The notes: a model not told the origin generated them from the letters alone. Shown: positions 27,412 to 45,068, counted from the first letter of the stretch. The stretch is 64,000 nt of DNA from Acidobacteriota bacterium (GCA_003385635.1 QQUY01000003.1:614196-678195), one strand, 5' to 3'. Program-made: numbers and translations.

Positions 27412-28185
27412 ATGAAGACTAGAGAAAGAAAACAGGAAGACCTGAACGCCCTCACGGAGCAGTTCAAAACTTCAAAATCGGCGATCGTGCTCACCTTCAA
27501 CCGCTTGACGGTTGAACAGGACCAGGAGTTCAGGAATGAACTTCGGGAAACGGGTGCGACATATAGAGTTGTAAAGAACACGCTCGCACGCAGGGCAGTT
27601 GAGGGCACACCTTTTGAGGATGCCCGCGAGCATTTCAAAGGCGTAACGTCCGTAGCGTGGACCGACACCGACCCGGTTGACCTTTCAAAGGTCATCTCCA
27701 AGTACGTCAAGGAAAAGGCGGAGATCTTTGAGTTCAAGACGGGAATCGTCGACGGCAAGGTCGTCACGATCGAAGAGGTCAAGGCGATCGCGAGTCTGCC
27801 TTCGAAGGAAGAGCTTGTTTCCAAGCTTCTGTTCCTTCTCAAAGCTCCAGCGCAACGTGTTGCCACCGTCCTTAATGCGGTTCCGCGTGACCTGGCTCTC
27901 GTGCTAAAGCAGATCGCCGATGGCCAGGGATCGGTCGAAGCGCCCGCCGCTGAAGCCAAGGAAGAGAAAAAGGCCGAGGCAGCGGAAGCTACTGCGGAAG
28001 AAGCGAAGGCTGATGCTCCCGAAGCGAAGGCGGAAGAGGCGAAAGCCGAAGCAGCTGAAGAGAGTTCTGAAGATAAGTCGGAAGAGGCGAAAGCCGCTTC
28101 TTCTGAAGACGAAAGCGGCGAAGCCAAGGCGGAAGCTGAAGGCGACGCAGCGGAGGCAGAAGCGGAGGAGAAACTGGCCGAATAG
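27412..28185 (+). CDS. rplJ: 50S ribosomal protein L10 (uL10) with long acidic tail
   Basis: Residues 1-172 form a normal L10: RNA-binding N-terminus (RERKQEDLNALTEQFKTSKSAIVLTFN, VVKNTLARRAVEGTPFE) and the C-terminal helix that anchors L12 dimers. Residues about 174-257 are an extra low-complexity tail made almost only of Ala, Glu, Lys, Asp and Ser, strongly acidic and with no aromatic residue. Most L10 proteins end at about 165-180 residues. The tail may be disordered or extend the L12-binding helix; its role is unknown. The 197-bp gap before rplL is unusually long. Confidence 0.96.
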   Translation: MKTRERKQEDLNALTEQFKTSKSAIVLTFNRLTVEQDQEFRNELRETGATYRVVKNTLARRAVEGTPFEDAREHFKGVTSVAWTDTDPVDLSKVISKYVKEKAEIFEFKTGIVDGKVVTIEEVKAIASLPSKEELVSKLLFLLKAPAQRVATVLNAVPRDLALVLKQIADGQGSVEAPAAEAKEEKKAEAAEATAEEAKADAPEAKAEEAKAEAAEESSEDKSEEAKAASSEDESGEAKAEAEGDAAEAEAEEKLAE

Positions 28186-28382
28186 GCGCGGCTCCTCTTA
28201 TTTGAAAAGTTTTCCAAGTAAGCCGTACTCAAGGTAAAACGGGCGGGACGATATGTCAGGTCGTCCTTGCGGCTCGGATGCCGGAGCGCTGTGATGCAGC
28301 GGCGCGAAACGCATTCCGTTGGGTTCTAGCGGCTGACAACTAAACCAAACACAAGAACCCTAGTTAGGAGGAAATTATCGTA

Positions 28383-28769
28383 ATGGATAACAAAGAGATC
28401 GTAGAGGCGCTTAAGAACAAGCCCCTTATCGAAGTTGCAGACCTGGTCAAGGACCTTGAAGAGGCTTTCGGTGTTTCCGCAGCAGCTGCGGCAGCTCCTG
28501 TCATGGCGGCGGCTCCGGCTGCAGGCGATGCGGGCGCGGCGGCCGCTGAAGAAAAGGATTCCTTTGATGTCGAGCTAACGTCTGCCGGCGCAAGCAAGAT
28601 CAACGTGATCAAGGCCGTGCGCGAGATCGTCAGCGGACTGGGTCTGAAGGAAGCCAAGGAACTCGTCGAAGCTGCTCCGAAGGTTATCAAGGAAGGCGTC
28701 TCCAAGGATGAAGCCGAAGAGATCAAGACCAAGCTTTCCGAAGCGGGCGCGACTGTCGAGCTCAAATAA
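28383..28769 (+). CDS. rplL: 50S ribosomal protein L7/L12 (bL12)
   Basis: The 128-residue protein has the dimerisation helices at the N-terminus ([27 protein letters not shown]), an Ala/Pro hinge, and the globular factor-binding C-terminus ([57 protein letters not shown]). It recruits translation factors to the stalk. A strong TAGGAGGAA ribosome site lies just upstream (28366-28374), fitting the need for multiple copies per ribosome relative to L10. Confidence 0.98.
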   Translation: MDNKEIVEALKNKPLIEVADLVKDLEEAFGVSAAAAAAPVMAAAPAAGDAGAAAAEEKDSFDVELTSAGASKINVIKAVREIVSGLGLKEAKELVEAAPKVIKEGVSKDEAEEIKTKLSEAGATVELK

Positions 28770-28786
28770 CATTGCATCGGCTGCGG

Positions 28787-28810
28787 GCGCGGTTCGCATC
28801 TGAACCGCGC
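28787..28810 (+). terminator. rplL-rpoB hairpin, probable attenuator
   Basis: GCGCGGTTC (28787-28795), a 6-base loop, and GAACCGCGC (28802-28810) form a perfect 9-bp stem, followed by TTGTCAG rather than a long T-run. Partial termination between rplL and rpoB is well known in other bacteria and lowers polymerase output relative to ribosomal protein; this hairpin is well placed for that. Confidence 0.65.
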
Positions 28811-29103
28811 TTGTCAGTCATTTCTAAACAACGGTAACTCGGATAGGTTTGCGCGTTTTTCCTGCGGGACATTGGCCCCCGCTAAACGCAGGAGAGTAAT
28901 TGTCCTTAATGACACTCTCGGATAACTCGTCTGAAATTTAGCACTGCTAAGTGAAAAGCGGTCCAGGGCTAGTGTGCCCAGACCGCCATTAGTGTCTTGT
29001 GCCGGAAACGATTTTGGAGATGATCTCTTCGCCAAATCGTACCAGCAAAGATCTAAACGGGCAACAGTTTTTACTTCTTTAATTCCCTGGGAATATCAAG
29101 AAT
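28811..29103 (+). other. Structured leader region before rpoB
   Basis: No gene is supported in this 290-bp stretch. A second hairpin, GCGGTC (28958-28963) with GACCGC (28981-28986) and an inner GGGC/GCCC stem, lies in the middle. The length and structure suggest regulation of rpoBC expression at the RNA level, or an internal promoter, but I see no convincing -35/-10 pair. Confidence 0.45.
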
Positions 29104-33552
<4,449 letters not shown>

Positions 33553-33561
33553 CCATTCGGA

Positions 33562-33582
33562 GCCGGTCCATTGCGGACCGGC
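33562..33582 (+). other. Perfect hairpin between rpoB and rpoC
   Basis: GCCGGTCC-ATTGC-GGACCGGC is a perfect 8-bp stem with a 5-base loop inside the 55-bp gap. There is no T-run, so it is unlikely to terminate; it may stabilise or process the message. Confidence 0.7.
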
Positions 33583-33607
33583 ATCGATCCTATTTCTGGA
33601 GAAATAA

Positions 33608-37846
<4,239 letters not shown>

Positions 37847-37893
37847 AAGGTAGGGGCGGGGCTTGTCCCTGCCCTAATTTTGCAATTTGTAGT

Positions 37894-37919
37894 GGCGGGC
37901 CTTGTGCCCGCCCTTTTTT
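37894..37919 (+). terminator. Intrinsic terminator after rpoC
   Basis: GGCGGGC (37894-37900), loop CTTGT, GCCCGCC (37906-37912) and then CTTTTTT. This is a textbook rho-independent terminator 48 bp after the rpoC stop. Its stem is also a member of the GC-rich 'GGCGGGC/GCCCGCC' word family seen elsewhere in the window. Confidence 0.9.
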
Positions 37920-38135
37920 ATTGGCTTTGCGGCTCCGCCGCTCCGATGTGCGGCAAGCCTCTGGCTTACCGATTCGCTTCTTAAACTATTCCGGCGGAGG
38001 CTGAGCCTCCGCACGATCTTTCAGTACCACTAGCGGAAAGGCAAAGCCATTCCGCACAGCAAAGCGGCAGAGCCGCAAAGCCAACCCCCTACACTTCCGT
38101 GCTCTCTGTGCTCTCCGTGGTTCAATAGGAAAATA
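37920..38135. other. Intergenic word-repeat region between rpoC and the propeller gene
   Basis: No gene is supported. The stretch is a patchwork of short complementary phrases (GGCTCCGCCGCTCCG, GGCAAGCCTCTGGCTTACC, GGCGGAGGCTGAGCCTCCG) capable of local hairpins, followed by a family A repeat at 38094-38122 (CTTCCGTGCTCTCTGTG, CTCTCCGTGGTT). Confidence 0.55.
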
Positions 38136-38163
38136 GCCCGGTGCCATTACACCGGGCTTTCTT
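38136..38163. terminator. Bidirectional intrinsic terminator
   Basis: GCCCGGTG (38136-38143), 6-base loop, CACCGGGC (38150-38157), then TTTCTTCT on the plus strand and TATTTT on the minus strand. It lies 43 bp beyond the stop of the minus-strand propeller gene and can serve both directions. Confidence 0.85.
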
Positions 38164-38205
38164 CTCCTGGAACTTGGAACTCGAAACTAGGAACTCCTGA
38201 ACAAG

Positions 38206-39129
38206 TCATCTGCATTCCGTGATCTTTTCGATTTCCTTTGACCTCAGATCATAAACATAGATCTCTGCATTTCCCGATCTGTCCGAATGGAATGCAAGCT
38301 TCTTCCCGTCGGGCGACCACGAGGGAACTCCGTACACGTTGTATCCGTCCGTGATCTGAGACATATTCTTGCCGGCGGTGTCCATCAGGTAAACATCCTT
38401 GCCCCCGTTTCTGTCCGATTTGAACGCAATGGTTTGTCCGTCCGGCGAAAATGACGCAGAGCTGTCGTCTGCCGGATCGAATGTGAGTCGCCGGAGCTCC
38501 GTTCCGTCTGTATTCATCAGGTAGAGCTCGTTATTTCCGGTCCTGTCGCTGTGAAAAACTATCGACCGGCTATCCCGCGTCCAGTTCGGCACCTGGTCTT
38601 GAGCATTCAGATCCGTAATTCTCTTTTGATCCGTCCCGTCAGCATTGATCACGTATAGGTCCCAGAACTTCATGACGGTCGCTCCCGTTTCCTGAGGCGG
38701 TCTGTGTTGATAGACAATTCTCTTTCCATCCGGTGACCACGCCGGAACACCGGCGAATCCGGGATCTGAGGTCAGCCTTTTTACACCTGAACCGTCGGGA
38801 TTCATCACATAGAGGTCCGCTGTTCCGCTTGTTCCCTGATCCCTCGGCGACTGAAACACGATCTTGTTCCCGTCGGGCGACCAAAACGGGTGAGCGTCTC
38901 TTCCGGGTACATCTGTAAGCTGCGTAATCTTTCTCGTGGAGAACTCGAATAGATATATCTCGCGTTCATCACCTCGTTCTCCGTCAAAAACCAATCTGTC
39001 TCCTTTGGGAGACCAGTTCGGATGGTAGTTGTGGCAGTTGCTGTTTTGACCGGCTATATCTGTTCCAGAAAGTAAGACAAGCAAAGTGGCGAAGAATAGG
39101 CCTGAGAGAATTTTATTCACGATAATCAC
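38206..39129 (-). CDS. Exported TolB-like PD40 beta-propeller protein
   Basis: The 307-residue protein has a signal peptide (hydrophobic stretch ILSGLFFATLLVLLSG, residues 7-22) and then six or seven repeats of about 42 residues ending in the PD40 hallmark 'P.WSPDGKKLAF.SDR.G..EIY', giving a beta-propeller over the whole mature length. No catalytic domain follows. Such proteins resemble the TolB propeller and probably bind partner proteins in the periplasm. The start is GTG 39129 or GTG 39120; neither has a strong ribosome site. It stands alone between two long repeat-rich gaps. Confidence 0.85.
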   Translation of the reverse strand: MIIVNKILSGLFFATLLVLLSGTDIAGQNSNCHNYHPNWSPKGDRLVFDGERGDEREIYLFEFSTRKITQLTDVPGRDAHPFWSPDGNKIVFQSPRDQGTSGTADLYVMNPDGSGVKRLTSDPGFAGVPAWSPDGKRIVYQHRPPQETGATVMKFWDLYVINADGTDQKRITDLNAQDQVPNWTRDSRSIVFHSDRTGNNELYLMNTDGTELRRLTFDPADDSSASFSPDGQTIAFKSDRNGGKDVYLMDTAGKNMSQITDGYNVYGVPSWSPDGKKLAFHSDRSGNAEIYVYDLRSKEIEKITECR

Positions 39130-39920
39130 CTGTGGTTTCGGTTCGTTTCCTTTCTTTGATCAGTTGCCAGAGATCGATGCCTCCGTGTTCAAACTATCTG
39201 GTTCGAACAGATCATTTGCTGAGTAACAACTATCAGCGTCGGAAATGTTCACAAGTATACGTGAAGCGTTGTTGCCCGTCACAGATCTTTTAAGAGTCAG
39301 ACTACTCCTATTCCCCGACTTTCTTGTAGCTATCGAGCCTGTGGCGAGAACAGGATTGCAGGGGGGCGGTTTCAATGCAGCGTTCACGAGGAAAACAACG
39401 AATAGGAAGGTGATTTGTATGAGGTTAAACGTAAACAAGCAAAGGGCCGGTTCATTAATTGGGGTTATCAATACCCTTCGTCGCGCCGCTAAAGCGGCTC
39501 AAAAATGGGCCGCTGGGGCTCTTACCCCGCACTGCGCCTGCGGCTCGTACGGGGCTAACATCTACCCGTCCCTCCGGGACTCGTTGCATTCTCTCGACGT
39601 TCCAGAATCTCGGTTGCGATCAGGGTCCAAGATTTGGAATTTGGAATCTGGAATTACTTTCTCGAAACTCAAGAAAGATTCCTTGAACTTTGAACCAAAC
39701 TCGGAACCCGGAACTTGAAACTCGGAAATAAAATAGCGGGCAAGCCCGCCGCTAAACAGCAGCTCGCCCGCCCGCTTGGAACTCGAAACTCGGAACCTGG
39801 AACTCGGAACTTGGAAATAAAATAGCGGGCAAGCCCGCCGCTAAACGGCGTGTCGCTCACCCGCTAAAAAAGTTGAGATCTGAAATCTGCGATCTGAAAT
39901 TCGAGATCGCAGATCTCGAC
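39130..39920. other. Long intergenic region packed with word-like repeats
   Basis: In 791 bp I find no gene I can support. Contents include a segment at 39478-39600 of short GC-rich phrases (GCGCCGCTAAAGCGGC, CCCGTCCCTCCGGGACTC), then many variations of 'GGAACTTGGAACTCGAAACTCG' type words over 39604-39815. Two exact copies of the 23-bp GCGGGC-AA-GCCCGC element are at 39735-39757 and 39824-39846, and 'GATCTGAAATCTGCGATCTG' words at about 39872-39918 run up to the stop of the M13 peptidase gene. Confidence 0.6.
39735..39846. repeat. Two exact copies of a 23-bp GC-rich element
   Basis: The copies at 39735-39757 and 39824-39846 are identical to each other and to 77-99 at the far end of the window. 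Each holds GCGGGC-AA-GCCCGC, then CGCTAAAC. Here both are also preceded by GGAAATAAAAT, so the unit duplicated locally is about 35 bp, spaced 89 bp apart. Confidence 0.85.
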
Positions 39921-41942
39921 TTACCAGATCTGACAGTAGTCCTTCCGGACCATCTCGCTTCCGTTCCCGCATTTGAACGCTTCCGCGAACTGTGGCATGT
40001 TCGAGACGGGCCCGTTAACACGCCATCTGGCAAGCGCATGCGGTCCCGTCGCGACCTGAAGCCGTTCGGCCTCCTGTGTCGCCTTCATCGCCCAGACCTG
40101 CGCCCATCCGAGGAAGAACCTCTGTTCCGGCGTAAATCCGTCGATGTCCTTCTGTCTTCCATTCTTCTTCATCGAATTGATGAAAGCGTCGTAAGCAACG
40201 GTCAGTCCGCCAAGGTCCGCGATGTTCTCCCCCAGTCCCAGTTTGCCATCCATGAACAGGCCGGGTTGAACTTCGTACCCGGAGAATTGATCGACAACGC
40301 ACGAAGCCCGCTCGTCGAACTTCTCGCGGTCGTCACTGGTCCACCACATTTTCAGGTTCCCGTCGGCGTCAAAGCGGCTACCCTGGTCGTCAAAACCGTG
40401 AGTTATCTCGTGGCCGATAACCGCGCCGATCGCACCGTAATTGATCGCGTCGTCGGCGTCGAAATCAAAGAAAGGAGGCTGTAAGATCCCGGCCGGGAAC
40501 ACGATCTCATTGACCAAAGGATTGTAATAGGCATTGACCGTCGGAGGGGTCATGAACCAGCGGTCCGGATCGACCGGCTTGCCGATGTCCTGCAGGTTTC
40601 GTTTGATCTGAAACTCGGTCGACGCCCTAACATTTTCGATGTATGAGCCGCGTTCGATGTTGAGGCCTTCGTATCCGCGGAGCTTGTCCGGATAGCCGAT
40701 CTTGCGTTTGAACGTAAGGAGTTTTGCGAGCGCCTGGGTCTTTGTCTCATCTCCCATCCATTCGAGATTGTCGAGGCGTCCACGGAACGCTTCGAACAGA
40801 TTGTCGATCAGCTCGTTCATACGCTCTTTCGCCTCCGGCTTGAAAGCGATCGAAACATACTCCTGGCCCAGGGCCTCGCCTACGCTGCCGTCGGTAGCCT
40901 GCACGCATTGCCGCCAGCGCGGGTGCTGTTCCTTTCGGCCCTGCAGATACTTGCCGTAAAAATCGAAGTTGGCGTCGCGGAACTCTTTTGACAGAGCCGG
41001 CGCGGCGGCGTCGATCGTCATCCACTTGAGGTAGGTCTTCCATTCCTCCACCGATACGTCCTTGAGCATTCCGCTTACAGCTTTGAAGAAATCGGGCTGG
41101 CCGATGTTGAAGGAATCAACCTCGGGTGCGCCGCGGAACGCCATGTAATCTTTCCAGTCGAGATTCGGGGATATCGACTCTGCCTCGTCGAGCGAAACCT
41201 TCTTATAGCGTTTGTCGGGATCCCGCAATTCAACACGCCTGAGCGATGCGTAGGCGAGCTCGACCTGGATCCTCATAACCGTGAATGCGTCCTTTCTCGC
41301 ATCCTCTTCGTTCTTTCCGAGGAGCATGAACATCTTCTGCATGTATTCGCGGAACTTGTCGCGGTTTTCCTGGAACTTCGGATCTCCGTCGACATAGTAG
41401 TCCTTGTTCGGCATCGAAAGACCGCCTTGCCCCGCATTGGCGATGTACATCTTGCTGTCTTTCAGATCCGGACCTCCGCCAAATCCGAAGATGGCGCCGA
41501 CGCCCATGTTGTGCATTTTTGCGACGTGCCGGATCAGATCGTCCCGCGTCCGTATCCTTTCTATTTGGCGCAGATACGGCATCAGCGGCCGCGCCCCCGC
41601 GCGTTCGATCGCATCTTCCGCGATACAGGAGGCGTAGAAGTCACCCGTCAGCTGTTCGGAGCTCCCTTTGTCGGCAGAAGTCTCGGCCGAGGCCTCTTCC
41701 AGCACAGTCTTGAGAATCTCGCGGTTGTTCTCCGCAAGAATGTTGAAGCTTCCCCAACGGGATTCTGAATCCGGAATGGTCGTCTCCTTTAACCAGTTGC
41801 CGTTGGCAAACTGGAAAAAGTCGGTACAGGCTTCCGCGGATCTGTCCATCCGTGCGATGTCAAAACCGTTGCTTTGTGCGAATGCCGAAGCAGTGAGTGC
41901 GACGGCGATCAGCGAAGCAATGAATACTCGATGAATGCGCAT
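39921..41942 (-). CDS. M13-family zinc metallopeptidase (neprilysin/PepO-like)
   Basis: The 673-residue protein has a signal peptide (RVFIASLIAVALTASAFAQ) and so is exported. The zinc motif HEITH in GAVIGHEITHGFDDQGSRFD lies near residue 510 and the third ligand Glu in GENIADLGG near 569. The NAYYNP substrate-binding motif precedes it, and the C-terminus ends in the family-typical DYCQIW. The open frame continues 71 codons upstream, but ATG 41942 is directly preceded by AAGGAGAT and gives the signal peptide. It is the last gene of an operon with an HD protein, a TonB-C protein and plsC. Confidence 0.94.
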   Translation of the reverse strand: MRIHRVFIASLIAVALTASAFAQSNGFDIARMDRSAEACTDFFQFANGNWLKETTIPDSESRWGSFNILAENNREILKTVLEEASAETSADKGSSEQLTGDFYASCIAEDAIERAGARPLMPYLRQIERIRTRDDLIRHVAKMHNMGVGAIFGFGGGPDLKDSKMYIANAGQGGLSMPNKDYYVDGDPKFQENRDKFREYMQKMFMLLGKNEEDARKDAFTVMRIQVELAYASLRRVELRDPDKRYKKVSLDEAESISPNLDWKDYMAFRGAPEVDSFNIGQPDFFKAVSGMLKDVSVEEWKTYLKWMTIDAAAPALSKEFRDANFDFYGKYLQGRKEQHPRWRQCVQATDGSVGEALGQEYVSIAFKPEAKERMNELIDNLFEAFRGRLDNLEWMGDETKTQALAKLLTFKRKIGYPDKLRGYEGLNIERGSYIENVRASTEFQIKRNLQDIGKPVDPDRWFMTPPTVNAYYNPLVNEIVFPAGILQPPFFDFDADDAINYGAIGAVIGHEITHGFDDQGSRFDADGNLKMWWTSDDREKFDERASCVVDQFSGYEVQPGLFMDGKLGLGENIADLGGLTVAYDAFINSMKKNGRQKDIDGFTPEQRFFLGWAQVWAMKATQEAERLQVATGPHALARWRVNGPVSNMPQFAEAFKCGNGSEMVRKDYCQIW

Positions 41943-42019
41943 TTCTATCTCCTTGGAAATCGAATCATAAGAACTGGATAGGTGTTCTACGGAAGAGAAA
42001 AGAAATGGTTTCAGGCCGG

Positions 42020-42766
42020 TTACACCACCGGAATGAACTTCTCGTTGACCTTTGACCAGAGGCTTCTGGCGAGCTCTTTCCTGTCGGAACTTGCTACAGG
42101 TTCGGATCCGAAAGTGACGATCGCTTTTGATCTTTGGGTCTGAAAGAACTTCCACATATGTCCGACAAATGTCGAATCATCCCACCAGCATACTGCGTCG
42201 CTTGCTTTCGTTCCGGGTTCATCGACTCTGTACGTTATGGCCGCGTAATGGATCGGAAGCCCGGTCTGGGCGGCAAACTCGAAGAACGAAGAGTTAAACG
42301 GAAGGATCTCCTCGCCATTCGTGCTCGTGCCTTCGGGAAACACGATAACACCCTCGCCGCTTTCAAGTTTCTTAATTATCTCTACGCCAGCCCGCGGGAT
42401 GTCTCTTCGGTTCTGCCGGTCGATAAACACCATCCCCATGTCGCTAACGATCTTGCCGGCGAACAGCCATCCGCGGATCTCGCCTTTTGCCACGAAGATG
42501 CTGTCGACAAGTGACCGGAGAACGGGAATGTCCATATAGCTCAAGTGATTCGAAACGAGAAAGAAAGGAGGTTTCGGTGTCTCGCCGATCACTTCGACAG
42601 ACATTCCGGCAAGACGGACAAACCCGTTCGCCCATATGGTAAAAGCGATCTGGCGCCAATATTGTTTGTTCGGGACTATGAAACTGCCAAGGAACCAGCA
42701 ACCGTAGACGGCGCCTGACAACGCAAAGAACGCGACTATCCGAATCGTGGCTCTAAGGTATTTCAT
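42020..42766 (-). CDS. plsC: 1-Acyl-sn-glycerol-3-phosphate acyltransferase
   Basis: This 248-residue membrane-associated protein has an N-terminal hydrophobic segment and the PlsC motifs: N-H74-LSYM-D79 (catalytic HX4D), the glycerol-phosphate contact region around GMVFIDRQ and FPEGT at 143-147. It transfers an acyl group to lysophosphatidic acid to make phosphatidic acid in phospholipid synthesis. It starts 33 bp after the TonB-C gene and ends 77 bp before the M13 peptidase gene. Confidence 0.92.
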   Translation of the reverse strand: MKYLRATIRIVAFFALSGAVYGCWFLGSFIVPNKQYWRQIAFTIWANGFVRLAGMSVEVIGETPKPPFFLVSNHLSYMDIPVLRSLVDSIFVAKGEIRGWLFAGKIVSDMGMVFIDRQNRRDIPRAGVEIIKKLESGEGVIVFPEGTSTNGEEILPFNSSFFEFAAQTGLPIHYAAITYRVDEPGTKASDAVCWWDDSTFVGHMWKFFQTQRSKAIVTFGSEPVASSDRKELARSLWSKVNEKFIPVV

Positions 42767-42799
42767 TGAAAGGGAAGCTGTCCGGCGATGATCCCGAGA

Positions 42800-43693
42800 T
42801 CACTCGTTTTCAGGATCTTCTTCAAGGTCGCGGAAATTATATCGCAGCAAAACTCGCATCGGCAAAAATTCGCCGTCTCTCTCCGCCGGACGCCAGCGCA
42901 TCGTTCGAATCGCTTCTTTGACGGATTCCTCTAGTCCGAAACCTGCCCATCGAATGACGTCAACTTTCTCTACGCTGCCGTCGCCTGAGATCGCAACATC
43001 CACATCCACCGTCGCCTCGATTCCCAGCAGGTCTGCGATCTCAGGATAGGCAGGTTTGATTCTCGAGTATGGCATCGGCGGCCTGATGATTTCGTTTTCC
43101 TTGCCAGAAAGCTCGGGTGGCGGGTCGTAGGGAAGACCTGCAGAAAGTTTGCTTCCGGCGTTGCTAACAAGCAGGACAGCTTCGGATCGCGCCGAGCCGA
43201 TCATCGTTTCGACAGCCTTACGCTCCGAGTCTTCTTCGCGTAGCGAGATCGAAAAGCTGGTCATTCTTCCGGTAGCCGAATCGATCACGAATACCGCGAC
43301 GTGAGATTCGTAATAGGTGCCGCGGCCAAACCTCGAGCGTCGCTGGACACCTGCTTTCAGGAGTACGAAGTTTGCCGATCCGATCGCAGCACCAACATTC
43401 CTTGCGGTCTCGAGATCGAGGTTGAAAGGAGATGTGAATTCGAAAGCTCGAAATGCGGCTTCAGAGAGGTCACGGTCCAGTACTTTGAACCTTTTGCCAA
43501 GTTCGGACGAAAAAGCGTCCGCCGCCTGTGCACTCAACTCGGTTTTTTCCGGGGCTATGACGGCGAATGTCTCAGCGGATACGGAAGCCGCCGATATAAG
43601 AATCAGGCAGAACGCGGCGACTACCGATGGTCTTGATCCGAGTGCGGAAGTGTCCGGCAAGATCTCAAACCTCCGCGTGCCCGGCTTCTTCAT
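42800..43693 (-). CDS. Exported protein with TonB C-terminal domain
   Basis: About 297 residues with a signal or anchor segment (PSVVAAFCLILISAASVSAE), a middle domain that looks like a secreted curli/GNA1162-type alpha-beta region (residues 45-170), and a C-terminal TonB-type domain (RIKPAYPEIADLLGIEATVDVDVAISGDGSVEKVDVIRWAG, then EAIRTMRWRPA). The proline-rich spanning region of true TonB is missing, so it may not energise receptors in the classical way. ATG 43693 is preferred over ATG 43720. Either way it overlaps the 3' end of the HD gene, indicating coupling. Two TonB-dependent receptors lie 3 kb away. Confidence 0.8.
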   Translation of the reverse strand: MKKPGTRRFEILPDTSALGSRPSVVAAFCLILISAASVSAETFAVIAPEKTELSAQAADAFSSELGKRFKVLDRDLSEAAFRAFEFTSPFNLDLETARNVGAAIGSANFVLLKAGVQRRSRFGRGTYYESHVAVFVIDSATGRMTSFSISLREEDSERKAVETMIGSARSEAVLLVSNAGSKLSAGLPYDPPPELSGKENEIIRPPMPYSRIKPAYPEIADLLGIEATVDVDVAISGDGSVEKVDVIRWAGFGLEESVKEAIRTMRWRPAERDGEFLPMRVLLRYNFRDLEEDPENE

Positions 43694-44972
43694 TACCGTG
43701 GTAGATTGCAGCCATTTCATCTCGAAGTTCGGGCGGGAAGCAGACCCTGTGGATCTCGTAGCTCTTTTGCAGTCCTCTTACCGCCGCGCTGATCTCAGAG
43801 ATCTCGCGAATGCGCGGGTTTGAGTATCCGTCCTCGACATAAATGAATTGTTTCGGATCGTCGGGCCGCATCTTGTAGAAGTAATACGGAACATCACCTG
43901 CCTTGTCTTCGGCAAAATAATAATCAATGTCATAACCTGCCCGTTCGACGATCTCCTTTGCTCTTGAAAGGAATGCCTGGCGCTCGTCTTCGTGCATGTC
44001 CAGATCAAACACCTTGAACAACCGCCGGTTCAGGAACCTTGATGAAAGGTCAGCGAGGATGGGATCGCGGCTCTTCTGCCATTGCTTGATATGAAAGATC
44101 ACGTCTGAATCGTCCAGCTGCAGATGTTCTGACAGGTCGAGCTTCTCGCCGTGAAGAAGCTTCTCGAACTGGGTTCCTTGTGCGAGCCAGGGGTTTCCGC
44201 CTTCGCCAACAAGATAGAACGCGCGGTCGAAGATAGCTCTGAGTATTACTTCCGCGGAACGAAGGGTCCGGTGAAAGTAGACCTGACGGAACATGTAGTA
44301 CCGTGACTGAATGTAGTCCTCGACGGCGTAAACTCCGCGAGCAGATACGTAAAGACGGTCATTTGACTCGTCGATCTCGAGTGATTTGATAATCCATTCA
44401 AGATCGAAGACTCCATATTTGGCACCTGTCATCAGCGAATCACGCAAGAGGTAGTCCATCCGGTCCACATCGAGCTGCGACGAAACGAGCTGTGCGAGCG
44501 CCATCGGTGCGAAATCTCCCCTGATGATCCTTGCGACCTTTTCGGGGAGTTCTTTTGAGAATTCCGAAAGGATCGAGCCGACCTCAGTTTCGGTACTCAT
44601 CACCGCCTCGATCGTAAAGTCCTCGTGATGAAAGTTCTGTATCGATTCGATAACGTGCGAGAAGGCCCCGTGACCGATGTCGTGGAGCAATGCTGCTACT
44701 CGCACTGCAATGATGTCATCCTCGTCGAGGCTGTATTTGAGATCAAACCTCTCGAGCACCCTGGATGCCAGGTGCATCACGCCAAGCGAATGCGTAAATC
44801 TTGAATGCTCGGCGCCCTGATAAGCAAAGTGCGCAAGTCCGAGCTGGCGGATGCGCCTCAAACGCTGAAACTCCGCCGCGTCGATAAGCCTTACAAGCAG
44901 CCGGCCGTGTTCCGTAGCGGTGTTGAGACGGATAATGTTGTGGACAGAGTCTCTGTAAATTCTTTCTTCCAG
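43665..44972 (-). CDS. HD-superfamily phosphohydrolase with CTG start
   Basis: The 435-residue protein belongs to the HD hydrolases related to dGTPases and YdhJ. Metal ligands are in H-SRFTHSLGVMHLA (H of the first motif) and HDIGHGAFSH. The core RLRRIRQLGLAHFAYQGAEHSRF is typical. An ATG is missing: a TTG at 44861 would cut off the conserved N-terminus. Reading upstream gives EERIYRDSVHNIIRL in frame until a TGA, and a CTG at 44972 has AAGGAG (44980-44985) 7 bp before it. It is the first gene of a four-gene operon. Substrate unknown. Confidence 0.85.
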   Translation of the reverse strand: MEERIYRDSVHNIIRLNTATEHGRLLVRLIDAAEFQRLRRIRQLGLAHFAYQGAEHSRFTHSLGVMHLASRVLERFDLKYSLDEDDIIAVRVAALLHDIGHGAFSHVIESIQNFHHEDFTIEAVMSTETEVGSILSEFSKELPEKVARIIRGDFAPMALAQLVSSQLDVDRMDYLLRDSLMTGAKYGVFDLEWIIKSLEIDESNDRLYVSARGVYAVEDYIQSRYYMFRQVYFHRTLRSAEVILRAIFDRAFYLVGEGGNPWLAQGTQFEKLLHGEKLDLSEHLQLDDSDVIFHIKQWQKSRDPILADLSSRFLNRRLFKVFDLDMHEDERQAFLSRAKEIVERAGYDIDYYFAEDKAGDVPYYFYKMRPDDPKQFIYVEDGYSNPRIREISEISAAVRGLQKSYEIHRVCFPPELRDEMAAIYHGNEEAGHAEV

Positions 44973-45068
44973 AAGATCACTCCTTACAGGCGTAGATTCA
45001 GGTCAATTCTAACCGAGTCGCCGGTTTCCGTCAGGTTACAAAAAATTAAACATTATCCATATTAATGG

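Noticed and set aside
28186..28382. Riboswitch or extra gene between rplJ and rplL
   Set aside because: No open frame with coding features and no match to a riboswitch layout that I recognise; only GC-rich inverted phrases and the rplL ribosome site are seen.
39245..39718. 157-codon open frame in the repeat-rich gap upstream of the propeller gene
   Set aside because: The translation is largely made of repeat words and phrases such as GGAACTCGAAACTC; no domain or ribosome site is visible.
43693..43720. ATG 43720 as start of the TonB-C protein
   Set aside because: It would deepen the overlap with the HD gene from 29 to 56 bp and add residues without signal-peptide character; ATG 43693 is preferred, though not proven.
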